Shown piece by piece: positions 49,512-58,671 of a stretch of 64,000 nt of DNA (positions are counted from its first letter, which is position 1; each line of letters starts with the position of its first letter). A program made the position numbers and the translations under genes. The notes under the pieces were generated by a model that was not told the DNA's origin, did not search any database, and worked only from the letters and a program-made list of their open reading frames with translations. Origin of the DNA: Streptomyces changanensis (GTDB taxonomy: Bacteria; Actinomycetota; Actinomycetes; Streptomycetales; Streptomycetaceae). The stretch is from the NCBI RefSeq assembly GCF_024600715.1, contig NZ_CP102332.1, positions 6,262,001 through 6,326,000 on the forward strand. Reading direction: 5' to 3'.

Positions 49512-49924
49512 TACGGGGCGGGCGGCGACGACGGCGGCTGCGCGCGGTCAGGCGTGCCCAGCCACTCGCCGAGCGCCTGCGCGGTCCGCACCGCCTCACC
49601 GCCGAGCTCGCCGAGGCGTGCCTTGCGGTTGGTGACGACGACGAGCGTGCTGCCCTCGCCGCACCCGACGAGGCACAGGTACCGCTCGTCCATCTCGACC
49701 AGCTGCCGGATCACCCGTCCGCCGTCGACGTCGCGGGATATCGCCCGCATCGTCGCGGCGACACCGGAGGACGCCGCCGCGATGCGTTCGGCCTGCGCGC
49801 GGTCCAGCAGGTAGGCGCTGAGCATGATCCCGTCGTTGGACAGGAGCACCGCCCCCTCGATGCCGGCGATCCTGCTCAGGTTGTTGTCCAGGACGCTGTA
49901 GATCATGTCGTTCGTCGTTGTCAT
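49511..49924 (-). CDS. cvnB: conservon roadblock/LC7 protein CvnB
   Basis: The 137-residue roadblock/LC7-domain protein is expected to act as regulator of the GTPase. Typical segments are IAGIEGAVLLSNDGIMLSAY, ERIAAASSGVAATMRAIS and RYLCLVGCGEGSTLVVVTN. The C-terminal Pro/Ser tail is unusual but short. It overlaps cvnA by four bases (ATGA). Confidence 0.93.
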   Translation of the reverse strand: MTTTNDMIYSVLDNNLSRIAGIEGAVLLSNDGIMLSAYLLDRAQAERIAAASSGVAATMRAISRDVDGGRVIRQLVEMDERYLCLVGCGEGSTLVVVTNRKARLGELGGEAVRTAQALGEWLGTPDRAQPPSSPPAP

Positions 49925-52332
49925 GGCTGATCCTGTCGGAGCTCTTCTTCCACTTTCCGGGTCCCGTCCTCGTACTCCGCCCAGGCGTCGGCCACTTCCT
50001 CGGGGCTCGCCCCGTCGTGGCCGGTGCCCGGGCCCGTCCCGGTCTCCTGGGCGGCCGCGCCGCCGTCCCCGGGGGGCGGCGTGCGCAACTGCTCGACCAG
50101 GTGCGTCTGCGGTACGCGCTCCGGCAGGGGCGGGCGGGCGGCGCCGTCCCCGTCCCCGCCGGGAGGCGGTGCGTCCTTGCGCCGCCGCACGGGCAGCGCC
50201 GCGCCCTGCCGCGACGCCGGCCGCGACGTCTCGCCGCGGTCGTCCGGCCGCCGCTCGGTCGTAGCCGGCGCCGGGGCCGGTCCGCGCGCCGGGGGACGGG
50301 CCTGGGCCGGCAGTCGGGCGGGGGCCGCGGTCGGATCCGCCGTCCCGTCCACCGTCCCGTCCACCGCCCCGTCCGCCGTCTCGGGGCCGGTCGGGACGAG
50401 CAGCTCTCGCGGGACGAGCACCACGGCCGCCGTGCCGCCGTACACCGAGCGACGCAGCGTCACCGTCGCGCCCAGCTGGTGGGCGAGGTGGCCCACCACG
50501 AACAGGCCCAGCCGGTGCGCGTTTCGCGCGAGCACGGCGTACGGCGGGGCCGAGTGGAGGCGGGCGTTCATCTCCGCGTACCGCTCGGCGCTCACGCGCG
50601 GGCCGCGGTCCTCGATCTCCACCGACAGACCGTCGGCGACCACCTCCGCCCGGATCACCACCCGGGAGCGAGGCGGGGAGAAGCGGGTGGCGTTGTCCAG
50701 CAGCTCCGCCAGCAGATGGCTGACCTGGCTGATGACGCGAGCCTCCACGCTGATCTCGTCGAGTGCCTGACGGTCGATCCGCCGGAAGTCCTCGACCTCC
50801 GCCGCGGCCTCGCGCAGCAGGTCGGCGACGCGCATCGGCTCGGTATGGGGGTCGGGGACCTCACCGCCCGCGAGGATCAGCAAATTCTCGACCTGCCGCC
50901 GCATGCCCACCGTCAGCTGGTCGGCGCGCATCAATCCGCCCAGCAGCGCCTGGTCCCCGCCGAACGCGTCCTGCAGCTCCTCCGTCAGGGCCAGCTGGCG
51001 ACTGACCAGGTTCCCGGTACGCGAGGCGATGCCCGCGGCGAAGCTGCCGAAGCCGTCGCGTTCCGCGGCGAGCTGACGCTGCCCGTCGACGGAGACCGCG
51101 ACGACCCGGGCGAACGCGTCGCTGACCCGCCCGACCTCGTCCCGCTCGCCGCGCACCCGGGGCAGCGCGTCCTCGTCGACCGGTCTGCCCTGCCGCAGCC
51201 GCTCCACGACGTCCGGGAGGGTCCGTTCGGCGACGGTCACCGTGCGGTCGTGCAGCAGCCGCAGCCGCCGCAGCACGGAGCGGGTGGTGACCGTGACGAC
51301 GGTGACGACCGCGATCAGCGCCCCGCCGGTGACGGCGACGAGCCGGGTGACCTCACGCTCCAGGTCCGTCGCCTTGGCGTCGCCGTGGGCCAGCAGGCCG
51401 CGCAGGCGGGCGGCGTCGAGGGCCGTCAGGTCGTCGGACCACCGGGCGTGGGCGGCCGTCCAGTCCTTCGCCTCCCGCGGCAGCCGCACGCCGAACGGCA
51501 GGTCCTCGTGGCCGGCGAGGACACGGTTCTCCACACGGGTCTTGGCCTGCCACGCCTCCGAGCCGACGAGCCGGGCGTAGCGGTCGCTCTCCGCGGGCGG
51601 CAGGTGGGGGACCACCCACCGGTCGTACAGGTACCGGTGCGCGCCGACCGCGTTGACGAATTCCGCGAAGCGCGTCGTCTCCAACTCCCGCGACGGGCCC
51701 GCCAGCGCCAGGAGGGTGTCCTCCCGCGCCAGCATCTCGGAGGCGGAGAACATCGTGACGAGGACCTGGCTCTCCTTGGTGAGCTCGCCGTCCTCGGTGT
51801 GGCCGAACGCGTCCTGGTAGAAGCGGATCATCTGGCCGATCACGCCGTCGTAGTACGCGACCGTGCTGTCGGGGCCGCCGGTGCGCGAGTCCGCGCGCTC
51901 GCGCTGGGCGCCCAGTGCGTCGAGGCCGTCGAGTACCTCCCGGAGTCGGCGATCGGCCTCCTCGGAACCCCCTCCGGCGGACGCGGCGGCGCTGCGGAAC
52001 CGGGCCGCGGCGCGGTCCGTGGCCGCCCGGTGGGCGCGCAGTCCGGCGGCGGGCGCGGACGGATCGGTCCAACGGGCGGCGGCGGCCGTGCGCTCCGCCT
52101 GCATGCCCGTCATCAGCGCGTGCAGCGGCAACCCGAGCCGCTCACCGGCCAGCACGTCGGACCGCAGGTGGGCGGACTGCTCCAACAGCCGGTCGGCGGT
52201 CACGGTGACCAGGGTGGCCATCGCGGCGGTGGGCACGACGGCGAGCAGGACGAGCAGGGTGCGCAGGCGCACGGTGCGCCGTCGACGACGGGTCGACGGG
52301 CCTCGCGCGCCCTCGGGTCGGGTGGGAGACAT
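49921..52332 (-). CDS. cvnA: conservon sensor kinase CvnA
   Basis: This 803-residue sensor starts at ATG 52332 after GAGGG; an ATG at 52443 has no ribosome site. It has TM1 (LLVLLAVVPTAAMATLVTVT), an extracellular nitrate/nitrite-sensing-like helical domain (about 40-340), TM2 (VTGGALIAVVTVVTVTT), a HAMP-like linker and a GHKL ATPase domain with N-box LAELLDNATRFSPP and HRLGLFVVGHLAHQLGA. The tail is disordered and Pro/Ala-rich. Where such kinases commonly have DHLATR, this one reads ADQLTVGMRR, so the usual His is Gln. It may therefore signal without autophosphorylation. Confidence 0.92.
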   Translation of the reverse strand: MSPTRPEGARGPSTRRRRRTVRLRTLLVLLAVVPTAAMATLVTVTADRLLEQSAHLRSDVLAGERLGLPLHALMTGMQAERTAAAARWTDPSAPAAGLRAHRAATDRAAARFRSAAASAGGGSEEADRRLREVLDGLDALGAQRERADSRTGGPDSTVAYYDGVIGQMIRFYQDAFGHTEDGELTKESQVLVTMFSASEMLAREDTLLALAGPSRELETTRFAEFVNAVGAHRYLYDRWVVPHLPPAESDRYARLVGSEAWQAKTRVENRVLAGHEDLPFGVRLPREAKDWTAAHARWSDDLTALDAARLRGLLAHGDAKATDLEREVTRLVAVTGGALIAVVTVVTVTTRSVLRRLRLLHDRTVTVAERTLPDVVERLRQGRPVDEDALPRVRGERDEVGRVSDAFARVVAVSVDGQRQLAAERDGFGSFAAGIASRTGNLVSRQLALTEELQDAFGGDQALLGGLMRADQLTVGMRRQVENLLILAGGEVPDPHTEPMRVADLLREAAAEVEDFRRIDRQALDEISVEARVISQVSHLLAELLDNATRFSPPRSRVVIRAEVVADGLSVEIEDRGPRVSAERYAEMNARLHSAPPYAVLARNAHRLGLFVVGHLAHQLGATVTLRRSVYGGTAAVVLVPRELLVPTGPETADGAVDGTVDGTADPTAAPARLPAQARPPARGPAPAPATTERRPDDRGETSRPASRQGAALPVRRRKDAPPPGGDGDGAARPPLPERVPQTHLVEQLRTPPPGDGGAAAQETGTGPGTGHDGASPEEVADAWAEYEDGTRKVEEELRQDQP

Positions 52333-52755
52333 CAGCCCTCGGGAGCGGCAGCGGGGACGTTCGGCCGCCGCACCGGTGCGGCCCGCGGAGGGGCTGCGGG
52401 ACCCACCGGTGCGGCTGCGATGAAGCGTGGGGGTGCCGATCATAACCAGCCAGGACCCGTTCAGGTCAGGTTGTCCCCATGATCGGAAAGTGGTAACCCG
52501 CGTGCGCAGTGTGGCGGGAAGTGGCCGTCATGTGGCCATCATGTGGCCGATCCGACCCCGATCCGACCCCGATCGGGCCCCGATCGGCGCCCGATCCGAC
52601 GTGCGGCGGTCCGGTGCTGCCCCGGCGCGGTCCGTGGCGGTGCCGCCGCGTCCGCCCGTCCGGGTGCTGCCCGTTCGGCGTGGCCCGCGCCCACCGGCGA
52701 AGCTTCGGCGCGAAATGTGCACATGAGCGCGGGGAGGACACCACCGGAGGTTCCC

Positions 52756-52884
52756 TTGCAGTACGGGCGCAGGCTGGCCGACGCCGTCTCGGCACCGGGG
52801 ACGACACCGCTCATCGGTGTCTACGACACGCAGTCGGCCTCCCCCGCGGCGCTCGACTACGACGGGCTGTTCGCCTCGGCGGGC
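52756..52884 (+). pseudogene. N-terminal remnant of a PEP-mutase/isocitrate-lyase-like gene
   Basis: A TTG at 52756 behind CCGGAGG begins 43 codons, including YGRRLADAVSAPGTTPLIGV, YDTQSAS and LDYDGLFASAG. This is the first beta-strand and helix of the phosphoenolpyruvate-mutase/isocitrate-lyase family as I know it from Streptomyces phosphonate-type genes. The similarity then stops; the rest of the barrel and its catalytic residues are missing. The frame continues without a stop into the gene at 53008, so a fusion product is formally possible. I read it as a truncated leftover retaining its ribosome site. Confidence 0.5.
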
Positions 52885-53007
52885 CACCGGTCCGCCGGTC
52901 CGAAGTGCCGGGTGGCGCGTGCCGGGGGCCCCGTGGGAGGCCGGGTGGTGGGGCGGCATACTGGCCCGCGGCGCGGCGCGACCCTTTCCAGCCAGAGGAG
53001 CAGCCAC

Positions 53008-53748
53008 ATGGCCGACCAACCCACCGTCGAGGAGACCGCCGGGGAGACCACGGGGAAGACCGCCGCGCGGACCACGGACGTGGCCGTGGCGGAGGGTCCC
53101 GAGGTGGCCGTGGCGGAGTCCGGCGCCGCCGGGCAGGCGGCCTTCCTACCCGTCTTCGAGGTCGGTCCCTCCCACATCGCGCAGGCGGAGGCCCTGGCGG
53201 GCCTCTTCCGGCAGGCGGTCGCCGGTCACCCGGCCGGCACCGACACCGGCACCGACACGGACGACGGCACCGACGACGGTGTCGACTTCGGCCGGATCAG
53301 CCGCGCGGCGGCCGCCGTCCCGCACGGCGGGGCCGTGCGGACCGTGCGTGGCTGGGGGCTGCGGGAGACCGCTCCGGTCGGTGTCATGGTCCTGTCTCTG
53401 ACGGAGGTCGTACGGCAGGCCCTGCCCGCGCCGTCTACCAACCCGGAGTTCTGGCGGAAGGTCGAGCGGGCGCTCACCGGAGCTTTCGTCGGCCCGGGCG
53501 GGCAGCGCGGCGCCCACCTGTCCTTCTCCGGCGGGACGGAGGACGGCACCGGCTACACCTGCCACCTGCTGTTCGTGCTGCAGGACGAGGAGACCGGCGA
53601 CGCCGTCCACGCCGTCGCCCTCCGCCTCGACGCGACGGTCGGCCTCCACGGGGCGGCGGCGCGCGCCCTGGCGGTGGACGACGTCGTGCCGTTCGCCCTG
53701 CGGGTCGACGCCGTCGCCGTACGGCAGCAGTTGCCCGCCGCCGTCTGA
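53008..53748 (+). CDS. hypothetical protein of about 246 residues
   Basis: ATG 53008 follows CCAGAGGAG. The first 60 residues are acidic, Thr/Glu/Ala-rich and probably disordered. From about residue 48 a folded domain follows: AAFLPVFEVGPSHIAQAEAL, TVRGWGLRETAPVGVMVLSL, NPEFWRKVERALTGAF, and a DGTGYTCHLLFVLQDEET beta-rich part. An internal Asp/Thr/Gly repeat (GTDTGTDTDDGTDDG) looks like simple-sequence expansion. No family was recognised. It lies divergent from the conservon and convergent with the DUF4383 gene. Confidence 0.7.
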   Translation: MADQPTVEETAGETTGKTAARTTDVAVAEGPEVAVAESGAAGQAAFLPVFEVGPSHIAQAEALAGLFRQAVAGHPAGTDTGTDTDDGTDDGVDFGRISRAAAAVPHGGAVRTVRGWGLRETAPVGVMVLSLTEVVRQALPAPSTNPEFWRKVERALTGAFVGPGGQRGAHLSFSGGTEDGTGYTCHLLFVLQDEETGDAVHAVALRLDATVGLHGAAARALAVDDVVPFALRVDAVAVRQQLPAAV

Positions 53749-53779
53749 CGCCCGGACGACACCGGACCGGGGCCGGCGC

Positions 53780-54265
53780 TCAGACACCGGTCCCGGTCCC
53801 GGGCCCGGGCCCGGGACCTCCCTCGCTCTCGGTGGGGCGGGGGAGCAGCAGCCCGAGGGCGACCATCGTGGCGCCGAACGCGAAGTGCAGCCAGGTGTCG
53901 GGGGTGTTGACGGGCACGACGCCGCTCTCGCTGTCCAGGTCGATGATCACCCCGTACACCGACAGCGCGAGGTAGACCAGGCCGCCGACGAGGAGGAACG
54001 GACGGGCGTTGCCGGGTGTCCGCGCCGTGACGAGCGCCACGGCGCCGAACACCAGGTGGACGACGTTGTGCAGGATCGACACGTGGAGCAGGCCGAGGAG
54101 CCGGGCGTCCGACTCGTGGTCGGCGAAGGCCAGCGTGTCGTAGCCGCTGGTGACGCCGGGGACGAAGCCCAGGCCGCCGATGAGCAGGAAGACCACCCCC
54201 ACCCACAGCGCGGCGAGTCGGACGGGGGTGCGGGACGAGGACGCCCCACGGTGTGCGCTGGTCAT
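53780..54265 (-). CDS. DUF4383 four-helix membrane protein (paralogue)
   Basis: The 161-residue protein has the same four-helix layout as the gene at 8865-9317, with GFVPGVTSGYDTL, VSILHNVVHLVFGAVAL and VVPVNTPDTWLHFAFGATM. The two His-containing helices are conserved between the paralogues. The C-terminus ends in a Gly/Pro repeat. ATG 54265 follows GGAAGG. Function is unknown, and it is a single gene here. Confidence 0.9.
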   Translation of the reverse strand: MTSAHRGASSSRTPVRLAALWVGVVFLLIGGLGFVPGVTSGYDTLAFADHESDARLLGLLHVSILHNVVHLVFGAVALVTARTPGNARPFLLVGGLVYLALSVYGVIIDLDSESGVVPVNTPDTWLHFAFGATMVALGLLLPRPTESEGGPGPGPGTGTGV

Positions 54266-54601
54266 TGACTGGCCCTTCCCACCGGACGGCCGGCGCGGTC
54301 GGGCCGCGTCGCGCGGCGGCCGACGAGTACCTCGCCCCCGTCTCCGGTCACCCCGGCAGCCTATCCAGCGCCCGCCGCCGCCCCCAGGGGGTGTCCTGCC
54401 GGCCAGGTCGGGCTCGCGGCGCCCGGTGCGCGACCACGCCGCGCTGTCGTCGGTCGCCGACGCTCCGCGCCGACTCCCTCCTCCGCCGTGCGAGCGCACG
54501 CACCGGACACCGCTCCCTGATCCGACCTGTACGACAAGACACCCCCAGGCATCCCACCCGCCGCGGCCCGGCCCGGCCCCGCCCCCACCACCAGGCCCGC
54601 G
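54266..54601. other. intergenic region
   Basis: About 335 bases separate the esterase stop (54602) from the DUF4383 start on the same strand. No ribosome-site-backed start, strong hairpin or operator was recognised. It presumably holds the DUF4383 promoter. Confidence 0.4.
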
Positions 54602-55573
54602 TCAGGCCGCCAGCCGGGCCGGCAGCCAGCGCAGTCGGGCGGCCTGCTGGTAGGACTCACCGCCCTCGTGGTCGTTGAAGGCGTACACCTCGATCTTCTT
54701 GTCGGCGTGCGCGTACGCGTTGAACGCGGCGAACACCGTCGACGGCGGGCAGGTCAGGTCCTCCAGCGCGGCCGAGAACAGCGCGGGCGCCGTGGCCCGC
54801 GCGGCGAAGTGCACGCCGTCGAAGTACGCGAGCGTGCGCGCCACCTGCTCGACCCTGCCCCGGTACGTCTTCAGGTACACGCCTATCTCCCGGTACGGGT
54901 TCCGGTCGGTGATCGTCGTCGCCCGAGGGAAGTCGCAGAGGAACGGCACGTCGGGCGCGACCGCCGCCAGGTCCGGCACGAGCCCGGCCACGGCCAGCGC
55001 GATGCCGCCGCCCTGGCTCGCGCCGGCGACGGCCGTGCGCGTCGCGTCCACCCCCGGGTGCGACCGGGCGGCCGCCACGGCCCGCACCGCGTCCGTGTAC
55101 AACCGTCGGTAGTAGTACGTCGACGGGTCCTCGACGCCCCGCGTCATGAAGCCGGGCGCGGCCGGGGCGCTGCCCACCGGGTCCGGGGTGTCCCCGCCCG
55201 CCCAGGTGCCGCCCTGCCCGCGGGTGTCCATGACGAAGTGCGCGAATCCGGCGGACGCCCACAGCAGATGGGTGTGGGGCAGGCCGCGCCCACCGCCGTA
55301 GCCGATGAACTCCACCACCACCGGCAGCGGTCCGGTGGCCGCGGCGGGGAGGACGAGCCAGCCCTTGACGGGGTGTCCGCCGAAGCCGGCGAACGTGACG
55401 TCGTGCACCTCCACGGTGGTCAGACCGGTGGCGACCGGCTCGAACCGGGCGTCGAGCGGGTGACTGCCCGCCTCCGCCAGCGTCTCCGCCCAGAAGGCGT
55501 CGAAGTCGGTGGGCTCCTGGGACGAACTCCGGTACGCGCGCAGCTCGTCGAGGGGCAGGTCGAAATGGGCCAT
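54602..55573 (-). CDS. acetyl-xylan esterase/cephalosporin-C deacetylase family (AXE1, CE7)
   Basis: The 323-residue alpha/beta hydrolase is the expected length for carbohydrate esterase family 7. It has DLPLDELRAY at the N-terminus, the RGQGG motif (VMDTRGQGGTWAGGD), nucleophile elbow GASQGGG and late HxE-type HEGGE (FNDHEGGESYQQ) with the catalytic His. Family members remove acetyl groups from xylooligosaccharides or cephalosporin C, as hexamers in the cytoplasm. ATG 55573 follows AAGGAGG. It is divergent from a GH5 cellulase, which suggests plant polysaccharide breakdown. Confidence 0.92.
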   Translation of the reverse strand: MAHFDLPLDELRAYRSSSQEPTDFDAFWAETLAEAGSHPLDARFEPVATGLTTVEVHDVTFAGFGGHPVKGWLVLPAAATGPLPVVVEFIGYGGGRGLPHTHLLWASAGFAHFVMDTRGQGGTWAGGDTPDPVGSAPAAPGFMTRGVEDPSTYYYRRLYTDAVRAVAAARSHPGVDATRTAVAGASQGGGIALAVAGLVPDLAAVAPDVPFLCDFPRATTITDRNPYREIGVYLKTYRGRVEQVARTLAYFDGVHFAARATAPALFSAALEDLTCPPSTVFAAFNAYAHADKKIEVYAFNDHEGGESYQQAARLRWLPARLAA

Positions 55574-55684
55574 GATCGGGCGACCTCCTTGATCATCGGA
55601 TCGGGACGACGCCACCGTACGTGCTGCGGCCACCTGTCCGGCAGGGCCTTGCGGCCCCCTCGCGGGAGCTGCTACCCATTGGTT

Positions 55685-55697
55685 AGGAAAGTTTCCT
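55685..55697. promoter_or_regulatory. palindromic operator candidate upstream of the cellulase
   Basis: AGGAAAGTTTCCT is a perfect 13-base palindrome around a central G, 41 bases before the GH5 start and within the shared esterase/cellulase intergenic region. It stands out from the G+C-rich surroundings and could bind a carbon-source repressor. The regulator is not identifiable from sequence. Confidence 0.55.
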
Positions 55698-55737
55698 TCC
55701 AGTCCTCGCTCCCCGCCCCGTCCACATCGGAGATCCC

Positions 55738-56874
55738 ATGAGATCGGCACGGACCTGGACCCGTGGCATCGGCGCCGCAGCCGGCGCCCTCGCCACCACC
55801 CTCCTCCTCGGACTCACCACGGCGCCGACCGCACCCGCCGCCCCCGCCGCCCGGCCGGCACCGGCCGGCGCGACCGTCGCAGCCACCGAGTCCGCCGCCA
55901 CCGCCCCCGCCGCGGACGGCGCCGCGGCGGCCACGACCCCCGCCGCGATCAACGGCCGACTCGCGGTCTGCGGCACGAAGCTGTGCAACCGGTACGGCAG
56001 GCCGGTGCAGTTGCGCGGCATGTCCACGCACGGCCTGCAGTGGTACCGCCAGTGCGTCACGTCCGGCTCGCTGAACGCCCTCGCCACCGACTGGAAGGCG
56101 GACGTCCTGCGGGTCTCCATGTACGTGCAGGAGGGCGGGTACGAGACCGACCCGCGCAAGTACACCGACCTCGTCCACTCCGTCATCGAACAGGCCACCG
56201 CGCGCGGCATGTACGCCATCGTCGACTGGCACATGCTCGACCCGGGCGACCCGCACCATAACCTCAGCCGCGCCAAGACCTTCTTCACGGAGATCGCCCA
56301 GCGCCACCGCGGCAAGACCAACCTGCTGTACGAGATCGCCAACGAGCCCAGCGGCGTCAGCTGGTCCCGGATCAAGAGCTACGCCGAGCAGCTGATCCCG
56401 GTCATCCGCGCGCAGGACCCGAACACGCCCGTCCTCGTCGGCACCCGCGCCTGGTCGTCGTTCGGCGTCTCGGAGGGCGCGGACGAGTCGGAGGTCGTGG
56501 CCGCCCCGGTGAACGCCTCCAACATCATGTACACCTTCCACTTCTACGCGACGTCGCACCGCGACGCGTACCTTGCCACCCTGTCCCGGGCCGCCGACCG
56601 GCTGCCGGTCTTCGTCACCGAGTTCGGCACCCAGAACTACGCCGGCGAGGGCGACAACGACTTCGCGATGACCCAGCGCTACCTGGACCTGATGGCCACC
56701 AAGAAGATCAGCTGGGTGAACTGGAACTTCTCCGACGACCACCGCACCGGAGCCGTCTTCAAGCCCGGCACCTGCGGCGCCGGCGGCCCCTGGACCGGCA
56801 CGGACTCCCTCAAGCCCGCGGGCGTCTGGATCCGTGACCGGATCCGGACCCCGGACGACTTCCCCACCGGCTGA
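55738..56874 (+). CDS. secreted GH5 endo-beta-1,4-glucanase
   Basis: The 378-residue exported glycoside hydrolase has a twin-Arg-free basic N-terminus, a hydrophobic signal and an Ala/Thr/Pro-rich linker to about residue 70. One GH5 (subfamily 2-like) TIM barrel follows: RYGRPVQLRGMSTHGLQWY, VDWHMLDPGDP, acid/base Glu203 (IANEPSG), HFYATSH and nucleophile Glu295 (FVTEFGTQN). There is no carbohydrate-binding module, which is uncommon for Streptomyces cellulases and suggests soluble glucan substrates. The CCGCCCC-rich run after the stop is simple repeat. Confidence 0.93.
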   Translation: MRSARTWTRGIGAAAGALATTLLLGLTTAPTAPAAPAARPAPAGATVAATESAATAPAADGAAAATTPAAINGRLAVCGTKLCNRYGRPVQLRGMSTHGLQWYRQCVTSGSLNALATDWKADVLRVSMYVQEGGYETDPRKYTDLVHSVIEQATARGMYAIVDWHMLDPGDPHHNLSRAKTFFTEIAQRHRGKTNLLYEIANEPSGVSWSRIKSYAEQLIPVIRAQDPNTPVLVGTRAWSSFGVSEGADESEVVAAPVNASNIMYTFHFYATSHRDAYLATLSRAADRLPVFVTEFGTQNYAGEGDNDFAMTQRYLDLMATKKISWVNWNFSDDHRTGAVFKPGTCGAGGPWTGTDSLKPAGVWIRDRIRTPDDFPTG

Positions 56875-57004
56875 TCCGCCCCGCCCCGCCCCGCCCCGCC
56901 CCCGGCCGCCGGGGACCCCTGTGGTCCACTGTGCGGGCGGGGGCGCGCCGCGCCCGCGGCCCGCGACCGGCCGACCGGTGACCGACCGCCTGCCAGGAGG
57001 AGCA

Positions 57005-58306
57005 TTGATTACGTACCGCCAGCCCGGTGTCGTCCTCACCGACCACCGCTTCACCGTCCCCCTCGACCACGCCGAACCGGACGGCGAGCGGATCGAGCTG
57101 TACGGGCGTGAGGTCGTCGCGGCCGGGCGGCAGGGCGTCGACGACCTGCCGTGGCTGGTGTACCTGGAGGGCGGCCCGGGCTGCGCGGTCCGGCGCTTCA
57201 GCGGCGCCCCGGCCTGGCTGGGCCGCGCCGTCCGCGAGTACCGCGTCCTCCTCCTCGACCAGCGCGGCACCGGCCGCTCCACGCCAGCCGACCGCAGGAC
57301 CCTCCCGCTGCGCGGCGGCCCGCGCGAACAGGCCGCCTACCTCGCCCACTTCCGTGCCGACGCGATCGTCCGCGACTGCGAACTGGTCCGCCGCCGACTG
57401 ACCGGCGGCGCCCCGTGGACCGTGCTCGGCCAGAGCTACGGCGGCTTCTGCGCCACCCACTACCTCTCCACCGCCCCCGAGGGGCTGGCGGCGGTGCTCG
57501 TCACCGGCGGCCTGCCCTCCCTGCACGCCACCGCCGACGAGGTCTACCGCGCCGCCTACCCGCGCATGCGGCGCAAGGTCCTCGCCCACTACGAGCGCTA
57601 CCCGCAGGACGTCGAGGCGGCCCGGCGGATCGCCGCCCACCTCGTCGAGCACCCCACGGCGCTGCCCGGCGGGCACCGGCTCACCGTCGAGGCGTTCCAG
57701 TCGCTCGGCGCCCTCCTCGGCGTGGGCGACGGCGGCGACCAGCTCCACTACCTGCTGGAGGACGCCTTCGTCCGCACCCCCGCCGGGCACGAGCTGTCCG
57801 ACCCCTTCCTGGAGGCCGTGCGGGGCCACCTCTCCTTCGCGTCCCGGCCCCTCTACGCCGTGCTCCACGAGTCCATCTACGCCGACGGCCGGGCCCCGAC
57901 CGACTGGGCCGCCGAGCGGGTGCGCGCCGAATTCCCCGACTTCGACGCCGCGGCGGCGCTCGCCGGCGACGCGCCGCTGCTCCTCACCGGTGAGACGATC
58001 CACCCCTGGCACTTCACCACCGACCCCGCCCTGATCCCGCTGCGCGAGACGGCGGAGCTGCTCGCCGCCCGCACCGACTGGCCCGCCCTCTACGACGCGC
58101 GGCGCCTGGCCGCCAACACCGTCCCGACCGCCGCGGCCGTCTACCACGACGACCTGTACGTCGACACGGCCCACTCCCTGGAGACCGCCCGCACCATCCG
58201 CGGCCTGCGCACCTGGGTGACCGACGAGTACGAGCACGACGGCGTGCGGGCCGGCGGCGCCCGGGTCCTGGACCGGCTGCTGGCCCTGGTCCGCGGCGAG
58301 GTCTGA
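57005..58306 (+). CDS. alpha/beta hydrolase, proline-iminopeptidase-like
   Basis: The 433-residue protein starts at TTG 57005, four bases after a perfect AGGAGG. The GTG at 56979 has no such site. The oxyanion motif is VYLEGGPGCA, followed by LLLDQRGTGRSTP, the nucleophile elbow GQSYGGF and a late His in DTAHSLETART. These are the signatures of peptidase family S33 (prolyl aminopeptidase), with the extended cap domain. It likely cleaves N-terminal proline or similar peptides in the cytoplasm. It is a single gene. Confidence 0.88.
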   Translation: MITYRQPGVVLTDHRFTVPLDHAEPDGERIELYGREVVAAGRQGVDDLPWLVYLEGGPGCAVRRFSGAPAWLGRAVREYRVLLLDQRGTGRSTPADRRTLPLRGGPREQAAYLAHFRADAIVRDCELVRRRLTGGAPWTVLGQSYGGFCATHYLSTAPEGLAAVLVTGGLPSLHATADEVYRAAYPRMRRKVLAHYERYPQDVEAARRIAAHLVEHPTALPGGHRLTVEAFQSLGALLGVGDGGDQLHYLLEDAFVRTPAGHELSDPFLEAVRGHLSFASRPLYAVLHESIYADGRAPTDWAAERVRAEFPDFDAAAALAGDAPLLLTGETIHPWHFTTDPALIPLRETAELLAARTDWPALYDARRLAANTVPTAAAVYHDDLYVDTAHSLETARTIRGLRTWVTDEYEHDGVRAGGARVLDRLLALVRGEV

Positions 58307-58671
58307 CGGTGACTCACGGCGCCGCGCCCGCGGACGGCCGGCCCCGGCCCGGGCGGGACGACGCGAGGACGCCCGGTACCGGCCCGGGAGCCGGACGGCG
58401 CGCCCCGGGGTGATACGGGCGCCGTCCGCGGCGCGTCCGCGCGGGTGGACGGCGCCGCTCGTCGCGGCCGACGGGCGGCGGGCCGGGGCCGAGGACCCGT
58501 CCGCCCGGCGGGACCGACGACGCGTCCGCGCGTGCGGGGCGTGCGGTGGGTGGGGGAGGGGTGGCCGGTGTGTGACGCGCCCGGCCGCCCATGGGGCGCC
58601 GCGCTTTCGGCAGGGCGCCGTCACGGGCCCGTGCCGCCTCCGCCGTCACCGCCCGGCCCTATCCTGCGCCC
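58307..58671. other. intergenic region with leaderless promoter
   Basis: About 365 bases hold no gene. The last part contains TATCCT (58660-58665), a -10 element placed six bases before the ATG of the PIG-L gene. This is the spacing expected of a leaderless mRNA. No ribosome site is present there. Confidence 0.5.
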
